Positions 29,791 through 37,887 of a stretch of DNA of 64,000 nucleotides are shown here, piece by piece. Origin of the DNA: Anaerolineae bacterium (GTDB lineage Bacteria > Chloroflexota > Anaerolineae > DRVO01); the NCBI GenBank assembly GCA_013178015.1, contig JABLXR010000011.1, positions 35,720 through 99,719 of the forward strand. Direction: 5' to 3'. How positions within the stretch are numbered: position 1 is the first letter of the stretch; each line of letters begins with the position of its first letter. The position numbers and the translations under genes are program-made. The notes below the pieces were generated by a model. That model was given only the letters and a program-made list of their open reading frames with translations, was not told the DNA's origin and did not search any database.

Positions 29791-31080
29791 CTACTTCAGG
29801 AACAACTCGATCACCGGCACGACAACCGGCGGCTTCTGCACCGGCAGCTGCAGGGTGAGCGTATCCCGGCCCACTCCGCCCATGGTGGTGTTCTGAGCTT
29901 GCTGGTGGGGGTCAATCTCCACCATCCGGATCTCGGAGGCGTCGTTGAGCAATTGGGCATACTCCACCCGCCCCGCCAGCCCGTCCAGGTGCACGTGCCG
30001 GAAGGGCCAGGCGAACAGGTGCAGGTAGAGTCGCTTGCCGTTCTGGGTGTAGCGGCAGTCCGGCGGTGGGGTGAACTCGCTGGCGGTGCAGCCATAGATG
30101 GCCCGACCGTGTAGCCGGGTCCACTCCCCGATGCCCCGCAGGCGGTCAATGGCCTTGGGCTCGAACTCGCCCCGGGCGTTAGGACCCACGTTGAGGAGCA
30201 GGTTACCCCCCTTAGAGACGGTGTCCACCAGCATCTGCACCAGCATGTCGGTGGACTTCCAGTCCAGGTTGTCCCGATCGTAGCCCCAACTGCCGTTCAG
30301 TGTCTGGCACGCCTCCCAGAGCACCGGCTTGCCGTCCACCGTGAGCCAGCCCCGGGGCTGATACTGCTCAGGGGTCTTGATGTCGCCCCCGATTTCCAGC
30401 CGGTCGTTGACGATGATCCCCGGCTGCAGCTCGCGCACCATCTTCATTAGGCGCTCCGAGTCCCAGTCCTCCTTGCCCTTGCCCCTGGACCAGCCCCAGT
30501 CTCGGCTGGAATAGGAGAAGTCGAACCACATGATGTCAATGGGGCCGAACTGGGTGAGGAGCTCGCGGGTCTGGCCGTGGAGGTAGGCCCGGTACTTGGC
30601 GATGTCGCGGTCCTTGTTGGCCTCCCGGAACTCGAGGTCGTCTCGCATGGGGTGCAGTCCGTCAATGGGGAACTCGGGGTGATGCCAGTCTATGAGCGAG
30701 TGGTAGAAGCCCACCTTGAGCCCCTGCTCGCGGAAGGCGTTCACCATGGGGTGGAGCAGGTCACGCTTGGCGGGGGTGTTGGTGGCCTTGTAGTCGGTGA
30801 GGGCGGAATCCCAGAGGCAGAAGCCGTCGTGATGCTTGCTGGTGACCACCAGGTACTTCATGCCCGCGTTCTTGGCCTCCTGGGCCCAGACCGCGGGGTC
30901 GTAGAGGTCGGGGTCGAAGTGGTCGAAGTACTTCTGGTACTCCTCGTCGCTGATCTTCTCGCGGTTCTTCACCCACTCGTGGCGGGCAGCGGCGGAGTAG
31001 ATACCCCAATGGATGAAGAGCCCGAAGCGGTCGTGGATGAACCAGCCGGTGTCGGCGCCGGAGGGCGACGTCTGTGCCAT
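29791..31080 (-). CDS. Alpha-L-fucosidase, GH29
   Basis: 429 residues. WFIHDRFGLFIHWGIYS is the GH29 N-terminal signature, followed by YLVVTSKHHDGFCLWDS and the nucleophile region IDIMWFDFSYSS. LLNVGPNARGEF closes the catalytic domain, and a short beta domain follows. No signal peptide is seen, so it probably acts on imported fucosylated oligosaccharides. The ATG follows AGGAGG by 6 bases; the open frame extends 273 bases upstream without homology. Confidence 0.92.
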   Translation of the reverse strand: MAQTSPSGADTGWFIHDRFGLFIHWGIYSAAARHEWVKNREKISDEEYQKYFDHFDPDLYDPAVWAQEAKNAGMKYLVVTSKHHDGFCLWDSALTDYKATNTPAKRDLLHPMVNAFREQGLKVGFYHSLIDWHHPEFPIDGLHPMRDDLEFREANKDRDIAKYRAYLHGQTRELLTQFGPIDIMWFDFSYSSRDWGWSRGKGKEDWDSERLMKMVRELQPGIIVNDRLEIGGDIKTPEQYQPRGWLTVDGKPVLWEACQTLNGSWGYDRDNLDWKSTDMLVQMLVDTVSKGGNLLLNVGPNARGEFEPKAIDRLRGIGEWTRLHGRAIYGCTASEFTPPPDCRYTQNGKRLYLHLFAWPFRHVHLDGLAGRVEYAQLLNDASEIRMVEIDPHQQAQNTTMGGVGRDTLTLQLPVQKPPVVVPVIELFLK

Positions 31081-31259
31081 GAGTGACCTCCTGGGCGGGA
31101 TGTGAGGGCAAGATAGCCCAACGCAGCGGGCTGTCAAGGTAACCGGTGGCAAGAGACCGGGAGGTGCGCGACGCCTGCGGGCTCTCGCTCGTGCAGGACA
31201 CTGGGCCCATTGCTGGAGGCAGGGCGAGGCCTCAGGCGGCCTTTCCTGTGCCTGGCAGG

Positions 31260-31900
31260 CTAGGAGCCGGCCGTCAGCGCCAGCGGCAAGTACACGAGGC
31301 CCGGCCGCACGGGGTGCCACGCCCCATCGTAGTAGTGCTTCAGCGAGACCCACTGCGGAACGACGTCGCCCTTCTGGTCGAAGCCCTCGTGGAAGCCCAC
31401 CACTCCCTGATAGTTCGCGGTGGCGGCGATGGCATCCCTGATGGCCTCGGAGTCCAGGCTGTCGGCCCGATCAAGGGCGGCGACGACTATGTCGGCCGCG
31501 TCGTAGGCCAAGGCGCCCCAGGAGTCCGCCTCGTCCCCGAAGTGGGCGAACTCCGCTGCCTGATACAGAGCGTCGAACTCCACGTAGCCCGGCATGCCGG
31601 CGGTGCTCCGTCCCCAGATCCCCACGAAGTCCCCTTCGGCGGCCGGGCCAGCCCCGGCGGGGTAGAGGGTGACGTCCGCCTCCATCGAGTCCCAGGCCAC
31701 GGCGGAGATGCCCACGCCGTGCAGGAGGCTGCTCATGGTGCCGGCCCGCTTGGCCTGCGAGTCGGCGAAGTAGACCGCCTCCGGGTCCTCGCTCACCAGG
31801 GCTGCCAGGACGTGAGCGGGGTCCGATGCGGGATCCACCACGCGGATCCCGGTGATGGTGCCTCCCACCCTGGCGAACCTCGTCGTGACAGGCGTCAACC
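31260..31900 (-). pseudogene. 5'-truncated branched-chain amino acid-type ABC binding protein
   Basis: From about VGGTITGIRVVDPASDPAHV to the stop, the translation matches the C-terminal half of type-1 periplasmic binding proteins of the Leu/Ile/Val family: AVYFADSQAKRAGTMSSLL, GFVEFDALY-like PGYVEFDALYQ, LAYDAADIVVAALDRA and the FDQKGDVVP ending. The N-terminal lobe and signal peptide are missing. The open frame continues upstream into unrelated sequence, but no start there gives the rest of the domain. No partner permeases or ATPases are nearby, so I read it as a remnant. Confidence 0.7.
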
Positions 31901-32145
31901 GAGCCATCTTGAGCCAGCTCCCACCATCTGTGAGTCGCGTCACCGCGACTGTGAGATGGCGGCACGCGATGCGGTGACACCGCATGGCAGAGAGCGCCAC
32001 CAGCGAGGGTCGAGCTGCACCACCGGAAGCCCAGGGCACCGGCGCCCCCCTGGAGACCGTACCCCACACCCTGGAACCTATCCCCCCGTAACCTCTCCCC
32101 CGGTCTAGGTTTCGCCCCGGATCGCCGGCGCGAGGCGCGCCCCGA
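31901..32145. other. Intergenic region with a single repeat arm
   Basis: Junction sequence upstream of the truncated gene. GGAACCTATCCCCCCGTAACC (in pieces, 32073-32093) resembles one arm of the heptamer repeat found after uvrB. No gene is seen. Confidence 0.4.
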
Positions 32146-32511
32146 CTACTCGCCCTCGCCTCGCGCCACCTCGGCCAGAACCGCCCTTACCTGTGATGCC
32201 ACTCTTGGGAGATCCTTGCGTACGACGTCCCACACTACCTCGTAGTTGATGCCGAAGTAGTGGTGCACGATCCTGTCCCGCATGCCGGCCATGGCCTGCC
32301 AGGGAATGTGAGCGTGACCGGTTCGGAGGCCGCTAGACAGCTTCTTGGTCGCCTCGCCGATCACCTGGATGTTGCGCAACACAGCATCTTGCACCATAGG
32401 CCGCGCCAAGAAGTCTTCGTAAGTGAGGCCCTCGGTGTAGGCGGCCACTCGCTCAGAGGCCTCGAGGATGTCGGCCAGATAGCTGCTATCTCGCCGCAGT
32501 CTCGACATCAA
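32146..32511 (-). CDS. hepT: HepT-like ribonuclease toxin
   Basis: 121 residues. The C-terminal RDRIVHHYFGINYEVVW carries the conserved R-x4-H-x-Y active site of HepT (HEPN) RNases, and the helical N-terminus (YLADILEASERVAAYTEG) matches DUF86. In characterised systems HepT cleaves RNA and is silenced when MntA transfers AMP to the active-site Tyr. Its start overlaps the end of the nucleotidyltransferase gene by 26 bases, the standard MntA-HepT arrangement with the antitoxin first. Confidence 0.88.
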   Translation of the reverse strand: MMSRLRRDSSYLADILEASERVAAYTEGLTYEDFLARPMVQDAVLRNIQVIGEATKKLSSGLRTGHAHIPWQAMAGMRDRIVHHYFGINYEVVWDVVRKDLPRVASQVRAVLAEVARGEGE

Positions 32512-32836
32512 GCAGGTCCTCCAGAATGCTTTCAGCCACGAGTTGGCGATAGGGCTTGCGGCTGGTGCGGTGCAGGGAGTCGAAGGTGGCTAAGTCCACG
32601 CGGCGCCCTAGCTTCTCTTCCAGGTAGCAGGCCAGCTGCACGAACTCCAGCCCGAGCGGCCGGGATAGCTCCACGAGGATATCCACGTCGCTCTCCTCGG
32701 TCTGCTCTCCTCGGGCAAAGGAGCCATACAGCGCCAGCCGCACGACTCCGAACCGTTCCCGCAGGCACGGCATCTCGTCCTGAAGGGCCCGGATCATCTC
32801 CGCCTTCGAGGCCACCCGGGTCTCGGCGCTTGGCAC
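32486..32836 (-). CDS. mntA: MntA-type nucleotidyltransferase antitoxin
   Basis: 116 residues from the chosen GTG. The polymerase-beta superfamily motif ALYGSFARGEQTEESDVDIL gives the GS and DxD signature. The rest (LEEKLGRRVDLATFDSLH) is typical of minimal nucleotidyltransferases that AMPylate HepT. The start is uncertain: this GTG has GGAGGG 5 bases upstream, while an ATG at 32797 would give 103 residues and an earlier ATG would add 25 residues without homology. It is the first gene of the pair. Confidence 0.85.
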   Translation of the reverse strand: MPSAETRVASKAEMIRALQDEMPCLRERFGVVRLALYGSFARGEQTEESDVDILVELSRPLGLEFVQLACYLEEKLGRRVDLATFDSLHRTSRKPYRQLVAESILEDLLDVETAAR

Positions 32837-32921
32837 CTCATCCCTCCATCTGCTTGCTCTGCCCCTCTGAGAGGGCCGCCACTGCGAATATACGTCACAG
32901 ACCGGGAGCACGCCAGAGGCC

Positions 32922-33063
32922 AGACGGGGAGAGGGGGAGACGCGGAGACGGGGAGAGGGGGAGACGCGGAGACTCGTCAGTCACTGCCCTGTCTCCCCTC
33001 TCCGCGTCTCCGTGTCTCCGTGTCCCCCCCTCTCCGCGTCTCCCTGTCTCCCCTTCTCCCCGT
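32922..33063. repeat. Inverted octamer repeat upstream of the hybrid kinase
   Basis: The left arm (32922-32973) is tandem purine-rich 8-mers such as ACGGGGAG, AGGGGGAG and ACGCGGAG. The right arm (32991-33063) is the pyrimidine complement (CTCCGCGT, CTCCGTGT, CTCCCTGT). They could pair into an imperfect stem around a 17-base centre. The TATAAT of the next gene starts 8 bases after the right arm. Confidence 0.75.
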
Positions 33064-33070
33064 CGTGAGG

Positions 33071-33076
33071 TATAAT
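33071..33076 (+). promoter_or_regulatory. Probable -10 box of the hybrid kinase gene
   Basis: A consensus TATAAT lies 40 bases before the ATG. The -35 distance falls within pyrimidine-rich repeat and has no TTGACA match. Confidence 0.5.
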
Positions 33077-33116
33077 GCGCTCGGGGATGGCCTGCCATCG
33101 CTCCCGAGGAGGACAC

Positions 33117-35312
33117 ATGAACCCGAGTGGCGACTTGGCCCCTGGGGCGCCGGCCCTGGCTGCCGGTGCCTGCCGGGAGGAGCGACTGGCACAGTCGCTC
33201 GCCTCTTTGCTGCCGGCGCTGGCCGCTCTCATCCTCGGCGTCTGGCTCCACTTGTGCTCCGACATCGGCAACGGTAGGCTCATCGTCCTCGCCAGCGCCT
33301 TCACGGCGGTGCTGGCGGCCGCCGCCTACCTCCACCACCGCCGCCCTCGCGGGTCGGCCCTAGCCCTGATCGCCGGATCGGCCGCCACCTCGTTGACCGC
33401 CATCTACCTCCTGCCCGAGCCGGCGACGGCTAGCCTGCCGCTCTTCCCTCCTCTGCTCGCCGGCCTGCTCCTGGGCCCGGCCGCCGGGCTGGGCGTGGGC
33501 GCCGTCCTGGCTGCCGGCTTCCTTTTCCTGCCCTTTGAGGGCTATTCGGCCTCGTGGATGGCCTACACGGCGGCCGGCGGCGGCGTGTTGACCTGCGTTG
33601 GCTTGCGGCCCTGGCAGGAGCTGCTCGAACTCTCCTATCGGAGAGGCTCGGAGGCCAGAGTCCTGGTGGAGCAGCTGCGCGACAACCAGGGCAAGCTCAA
33701 CCGCACCATTAGAGCCCTGGACACAGCCTACCGTCTGCTGGAGAGCAGCAACCACGCCCTGGCCCTGGCGCGCCAGGAGGCGGAGCACCTGCGCCAGCTC
33801 AAGTCCCGCTTCGCCGCCAGCCTCAGCCACGAGCTCCGCACTCCCCTGAACATCATCCTGGGCTTCAGCGAGCTCCTCTACCGCAATCCCGGCTTCTACG
33901 GCATGGGCCAGTGGAGCGACGGCCTGCGACGCGACCTGGCCCAGATTCAGCGCAATGCCGGCTATCTCTCCAGCCTGCTGGACGACATCCTAGACCTGGC
34001 CCGGCTGGATGCCAACGCCATGCCAGTTCGCCGGGAGTACTCCGACCTCGCCCGGGTGCTGGAGGGAGCCCTTCGAGGGGTGGAGAGCCTGGCCGAGGAG
34101 AAGGATATCCTGATCGAGCGGGACTGGGAGCCACAGCTGCCTTCTGTCTACATAGACGAGACTCGCATCCGGCAAGTGCTCTACAACCTGCTCAGCAACG
34201 CCATCCGCGTCACCGCGCACGGCCGGGTTCTGGTGTCGGCCAGGCGTCAGCCTCAGCAGGTGGTGGTCTCGGTGAGCGACGAGGGCCCGGGAATACCGGC
34301 TGAGGCCCTGGAGTGGATCTTCGACGAGTACCGTCAGCTGGATGGTTCCGCCGTTCAGGCGGAGCGAGGCAAAGGCCTAGGGCTGGCCATCGCCCGCCAG
34401 TTCGTGCACCTCCACGGGGGTCGCATCTGGGCGGAGAACCGGCCCGAGGGCGGGGCCACCATCTCCTTCACCATTCCGCTCCAGGACCTGCCCAGCGGGC
34501 GGCTGGGTCGGGCGCAGGCCCTCCCTCTGCCCAGGTCGCGCCTCAAGCCCAGGTTGGTGGTGCTGGCCCACGCCGAATCCGCCCTCACCTACCTTCGGCG
34601 CCGGCTGGAGGGGTACGACCTGGTGGCAGTAGAGGGCGCCGCCCAGCTGGCGGACCAGTGGGAGGCGCTGCGCCCCGCCGCCGTGATCGAGACGGTAGCG
34701 CCGGGGGGTCTGCAGGAGCCACTCACCCTCAGCCTCCCAGAGCCCGTGCCCCACATCCGCTTCACCCTGCCCGGGCCCCACAAGGTCCTGGACGGGGCCG
34801 GCTTCGACGCCGTGCTCACCAAGCCGATGACGTCCGAGAGGCTGCTGGAGGCGTTGGATGGGGGAGCGAACGGCAGACGCACCCTGATCGTGGACGACGA
34901 CCGGGGCTTCGTCCAGCTGGTGCGCCGCATGCTGGAAGCATCGGGAGACGCCGACGAGGTCCTCACCGCCTATAGCGGCGCCGAGGCCATCCGGCTGGCC
35001 CGCAGGCACTGCCCCGACATAGTCTTGCTCGACCTGGTGATGCCCGGCATGAGCGGGCTGGAAGTGCTGCACGCCCTGCGCGAGATGCCGGAGCTGGCGC
35101 ACACTCGCATACTGGCCGTGACCGCGGCCGTCTCCGGAGACGAGGCCCAAGCCCCGGCCAGCTTCTCCGTGTGGGGTCGAAGCGAGTTCCAGGAGGACTA
35201 CTTGTTGGGGCTGCTCGGAGCTGCCCTCAGCAGTCATCTGCCGGAGCCGGACGCGGCGCCAGGCAGTCCCCCAGCGCCCGCAGCAGATGGGCCCGCGAGA
35301 CCGGCTTGGTGA
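33117..35312 (+). CDS. Membrane hybrid histidine kinase with two receiver domains
   Basis: 731 residues, ATG after GAGGAGGAC. Five or six hydrophobic segments fill residues 25-165. A coiled linker leads to HisKA (SHELRTPLNIILGFSELL, His near 237) and HATPase with N-box YNLLSNAIRV, DEGPGIPAEALEWIF and GKGLGLAIAR (about 350-455). Residues 478-582 look like a receiver that has lost its Asp but keeps LTKPMTSERLLEAL. Residues 586-700 are an intact receiver (LIVDDDRGF, DIVLLDLVMPGMSG). The 3' end overlaps the convergent response regulator gene by 86 bases. Confidence 0.9.
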   Translation: MNPSGDLAPGAPALAAGACREERLAQSLASLLPALAALILGVWLHLCSDIGNGRLIVLASAFTAVLAAAAYLHHRRPRGSALALIAGSAATSLTAIYLLPEPATASLPLFPPLLAGLLLGPAAGLGVGAVLAAGFLFLPFEGYSASWMAYTAAGGGVLTCVGLRPWQELLELSYRRGSEARVLVEQLRDNQGKLNRTIRALDTAYRLLESSNHALALARQEAEHLRQLKSRFAASLSHELRTPLNIILGFSELLYRNPGFYGMGQWSDGLRRDLAQIQRNAGYLSSLLDDILDLARLDANAMPVRREYSDLARVLEGALRGVESLAEEKDILIERDWEPQLPSVYIDETRIRQVLYNLLSNAIRVTAHGRVLVSARRQPQQVVVSVSDEGPGIPAEALEWIFDEYRQLDGSAVQAERGKGLGLAIARQFVHLHGGRIWAENRPEGGATISFTIPLQDLPSGRLGRAQALPLPRSRLKPRLVVLAHAESALTYLRRRLEGYDLVAVEGAAQLADQWEALRPAAVIETVAPGGLQEPLTLSLPEPVPHIRFTLPGPHKVLDGAGFDAVLTKPMTSERLLEALDGGANGRRTLIVDDDRGFVQLVRRMLEASGDADEVLTAYSGAEAIRLARRHCPDIVLLDLVMPGMSGLEVLHALREMPELAHTRILAVTAAVSGDEAQAPASFSVWGRSEFQEDYLLGLLGAALSSHLPEPDAAPGSPPAPAADGPARPAW

Positions 35313-36435
35313 GGTAGGCGTTCGCCCCCAGCGAGCCAGCCAGGCTGGGGTCCTCCAGAACAGAGCACACCAGGAGGGGGATATCGCGGGTGTCCTCGTG
35401 CTGCCGCAGGCCCTTGATGATGCTCCAGCCGTCCAGGCCGGGCATGAGGATATCCAGCACGATGACGTCGGGGCGGGTGCGGCGGGCGATCTCGAGGGCT
35501 AGGGTGGGGTTGGGCACCGAGGAGACCCGCCACCGGCCCCCGGAGAGATAGCGGCGGTACAGCTCCACCGCGCCTGGGTTGTCCTCCACGATGAGCACCG
35601 AGGCCGGTTGGCCCCGCCGCAGCTCCAGCCGCACCTCTACCTGCCCGTCGTCGCGGCGGTCGAGGCGGTGGGCCAGGCGCTGCGATGCTGCCATCACCAA
35701 GGCCGTATCCACGATGTCCTGTCCCGCACCTAGCGCGAAGACCAGGCCGAGAGAGCAGGTGGATTCGTCGCTCTGCACCTCCACCCGGACCAAGCCACCG
35801 GGGGAGCTCTGCACGGCACCGCTCAGGAGTTGCACCAGGACCTGCTTGAGGATGGCCCGGTCGGCCAGGACTAGCGGGCCGGGCTCGACCTCGGCTTGCG
35901 GAAGGTGGAGCGACACCCCCAGGCGGTCCGCCAGGCCCCCCACCAGATCCGCCACCTCTTGCAGCAGAGCGCCCAGCTGCACCTCGCCGGCGGCGGCGGG
36001 AAGGGCGGCCAGCTCGTCGCTGAGCAGCCCCCGGCGGGAGGGCTCGGCCTCCTCGCCCTGAGCCTGCAGCCAGGACGCCAGGACCTGGGCCAGCTTCTCC
36101 TCTGCCTCGGCCAGGTCCCGGTAGACCTGCCGGCGGCTGAGGGAGAGCTCGCGCATGACCTGGGGCAGGGTGAGGTTCTCCACGTAGCGCAGGGAGAGGA
36201 GGTCGTAGAAGCGGGACTCGGGGGAACCGAAGGGGACCGAGCGGGCGGGCCGGAGCACCTCGATGGCCTCCAGGAAGAGGGCCCGGGCGCGCTCGGCCCG
36301 CTCGTCCAGCCGGCCGATGTCGGCCAGGCGGGAGAAGCGCGTCACCAGGTCGCAGTGGGCCAGCTGGACATTGTCGTAGAGGGCCTCGAGGGCTTGGTGA
36401 ACCTGGTCTCGCGAGAGAGGCTCGTCTCTTTCCAC
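35227..36435 (-). CDS. Unusual response regulator: sigma-like N-terminus, degenerate ATPase, C-terminal receiver
   Basis: 402 residues. Residues 1-125 are helical and end in a helix-turn-helix like sigma region 4 (FYDLLSLRYVENLTLPQVMR, LSLSRRQVYRDLAEAEEKL). Residues 165-270 resemble a kinase ATPase domain (LVLADRAILKQVLVQLLSGA), but the N-box Asn is replaced, so ATP binding is doubtful. Residues 283-395 are a normal receiver (VLIVEDNPGA, DVIVLDILMPGLDG, YLTKPV). It probably receives phosphate from the convergent hybrid kinase; that pairing is inferred from position. Confidence 0.78.
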   Translation of the reverse strand: MERDEPLSRDQVHQALEALYDNVQLAHCDLVTRFSRLADIGRLDERAERARALFLEAIEVLRPARSVPFGSPESRFYDLLSLRYVENLTLPQVMRELSLSRRQVYRDLAEAEEKLAQVLASWLQAQGEEAEPSRRGLLSDELAALPAAAGEVQLGALLQEVADLVGGLADRLGVSLHLPQAEVEPGPLVLADRAILKQVLVQLLSGAVQSSPGGLVRVEVQSDESTCSLGLVFALGAGQDIVDTALVMAASQRLAHRLDRRDDGQVEVRLELRRGQPASVLIVEDNPGAVELYRRYLSGGRWRVSSVPNPTLALEIARRTRPDVIVLDILMPGLDGWSIIKGLRQHEDTRDIPLLVCSVLEDPSLAGSLGANAYLTKPVSRAHLLRALGDCLAPRPAPADDC

Positions 36436-36441
36436 GATGCC

Positions 36442-36786
36442 CTAGCCTCGTAGCAGCGCTCCAAGCTTGCGCAGTACCTCGGCCACCGTCGCTGGCGGAA
36501 GTACACCGATGCGCTCCGCCCGTCGGGCTCGCCAGTCCAGGCACTTCACCTGGTCGGCCAAGATGACTCCGGTCACTGGGAGGCCGGGAGGTATGGCCAC
36601 CTCAAACGGGTAGCCCTTGACTTGGTTGGTGATGGGGCAGAGGAGGGCCAGCCCGACCCTACCGTTATAGGCCGCCGGCGAGATTACCACAGCGGGGCGC
36701 CTGCCTGCCTGTTCGTGCCCGGCCTGAGGGCTGAAGCTGAGCCACACGATGTCGCCGCGGCCGGGGACGTCTGGGCTGGCGCTCAC
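36442..36786 (-). CDS. mazF: MazF/PemK-type endoribonuclease toxin
   Basis: 114 residues. PGRGDIVWLSFSPQAGHEQAGRRPAVV is the family N-terminus (split here: PGRGDIVWLSF and QAGHEQAGRRPAVV), followed by LLCPITNQVKGYPFEV and VILADQVKCLDWRAR with the conserved Asp. MazF cleaves mRNA at short sequences. The start overlaps the mazE stop as GTGA; an adjacent GTG three bases upstream would add one residue. Six bases separate its stop from the response regulator start. Confidence 0.92.
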   Translation of the reverse strand: MSASPDVPGRGDIVWLSFSPQAGHEQAGRRPAVVISPAAYNGRVGLALLCPITNQVKGYPFEVAIPPGLPVTGVILADQVKCLDWRARRAERIGVLPPATVAEVLRKLGALLRG

Positions 36787-37019
36787 CACGCTTCCTTGCC
36801 GACTGCAGGACCGGTGTCAATCTCAGAGTGCAGGTTCTCATCGGTCACCTGCGCCAGGAGCTTCTCCAGGGAGAGCTCGGAGGCGGGAGCGGCCACCAGA
36901 GCGCCGTCCACCACGGACAGCTCGACAAGCGCGTCCTCCTCCAGCCCGACCTCATCGGCGAGCGGCTTCGGAATACGCAACGCCAAGCTGTTGCCCCACC
37001 TCTTGATCCGGGTCTCCAC
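36783..37019 (-). CDS. mazE: MazE-type (AbrB-fold) antitoxin
   Basis: 78 residues. The ETRIKRWGNSLALRIPKPLA stretch is the AbrB/MazE swapped-hairpin DNA-binding domain; the acidic C-terminal tail (LLAQVTDENLHSEID) wraps the toxin. The second GTG is chosen because GGAGG lies about 9 bases upstream of it and the family starts there; the earlier GTG would add five residues. A promoter overlapped by an inverted repeat sits just upstream, consistent with MazE autoregulation. Confidence 0.9.
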   Translation of the reverse strand: METRIKRWGNSLALRIPKPLADEVGLEEDALVELSVVDGALVAAPASELSLEKLLAQVTDENLHSEIDTGPAVGKEAW

Positions 37020-37038
37020 TACGGAAACCTCCACAGGA

Positions 37039-37080
37039 CGTATCTACAATGATGATACGCTTCTGGCCGATGTTCGGCAA
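37039..37080 (-). promoter_or_regulatory. mazEF promoter with overlapping operator-like inverted repeat
   Basis: On the minus strand TTGCCG (37080-37075) and TATCAT (37057-37052) are separated by exactly 17 bases. The -10 box lies inside the inverted repeat CGTATC-N9-GATACG (37039-37059), a plausible MazE operator. Confidence 0.6.
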
Positions 37081-37261
37081 GCGAGCGCTTCCACTGCCCC
37101 TTCCGGCAACTGCTCGCTTACCTCTTCACCCACGGTCGCCTCCTGCTCTGGTTGTCGCCCCCGCCGCCGGCGTGCCGTCAATCCCGGTTCCGGGTTGGTG
37201 TCGGGGTGGGATATCATGAGCGTCAGAGACAGTTTCTGCTTTGCCGGGGGAGGCGATTGTC

Positions 37262-37504
37262 GTGAAACTGCTGTTGCAGCGCATCTCCGTGGACCCGAAC
37301 GTGTGCTTCGGGAAGCCGTGCATTCGTGGCACCCGCATCTGGGTTTCCCTCATTCTTGACCTCCTCGCCTCCGGAATGAGCATGGAAGAGGTCCTGGAGG
37401 AGTATCCCCAGCTCACGGTGGAGGACATCCGTGCCGCCATCGCCTACGGGGCAGAGATGTCGCGGGAAAGGTACGTTGACATTCCGGTCGAGACCATTCC
37501 ATGA
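37262..37504 (+). CDS. DUF433-domain antitoxin
   Basis: 80 residues, GTG start with GGGAGG 9 bases upstream. ISVDPNVCFGKPCIRGTRI is the DUF433 signature, followed by a helix-turn-helix-like stretch (MSMEEVLEEYPQLTVEDIRA). DUF433 proteins pair with DUF5615 PIN-like toxins as VapBC-like modules and probably bind their own promoter. The stop overlaps the ATG of the following toxin-like frame (ATGA). The antitoxin is intact, but the toxin frame is broken. Confidence 0.85.
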   Translation: MKLLLQRISVDPNVCFGKPCIRGTRIWVSLILDLLASGMSMEEVLEEYPQLTVEDIRAAIAYGAEMSRERYVDIPVETIP

Positions 37505-37887
37505 GGCTCAAGCTCGACGAGAACCTGGGCAGGCGCACGCAATCCCTCATCCGCCGTGCCGGGCACGATGTCAAGACTGTATGGCAGGAGCGGTTGTAGG
37601 GAGCACCTGACCAGTACCTCTATGACATCTGCCGTGCCGAGCGACGTTGTCTAGTGACTCTGGACCGGGACTTCGCCGATGTAGTGCGCTTTCCGCCAGG
37701 CCGGATAGGAAGCATCGTGGTCATACGGCCACCAACGAACCCAAGCCTACCGTTGCTGGAAGGACTCACGCGCCAGCTTCTGCACGCTCTGGACACGATG
37801 CCAATCGAGAACAACCTCTGGATAGTGGAAGCTGGGCGCATAGGAGTACATGAAGGAGGAACGGCGGATCGCGGTCTTGAGCAGTGA
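37501..37887 (+). pseudogene. DUF5615 PIN-like toxin interrupted by an in-frame stop
   Basis: Reading from the ATG overlapping the DUF433 stop gives MRLKLDENLGRRTQSLIRRA and the rest of a DUF5615 protein. Codon 33 is TAG (37597-37599); the same frame continues with DQYLYDICRAERRCLVTLDRDFADV and ends in a normal stop at 37887. The conserved acidic residues (D6, E7 and the LDRDF motif) are all present, and only the single stop breaks the 128-residue frame. It is a recent nonsense mutation, a sequencing error, or a stop that is read through. Confidence 0.85.

Noticed and set aside
32922..33063. Possible CRISPR array
   Set aside because: Units are 8 bases in tandem with no spacers and two complementary arms.
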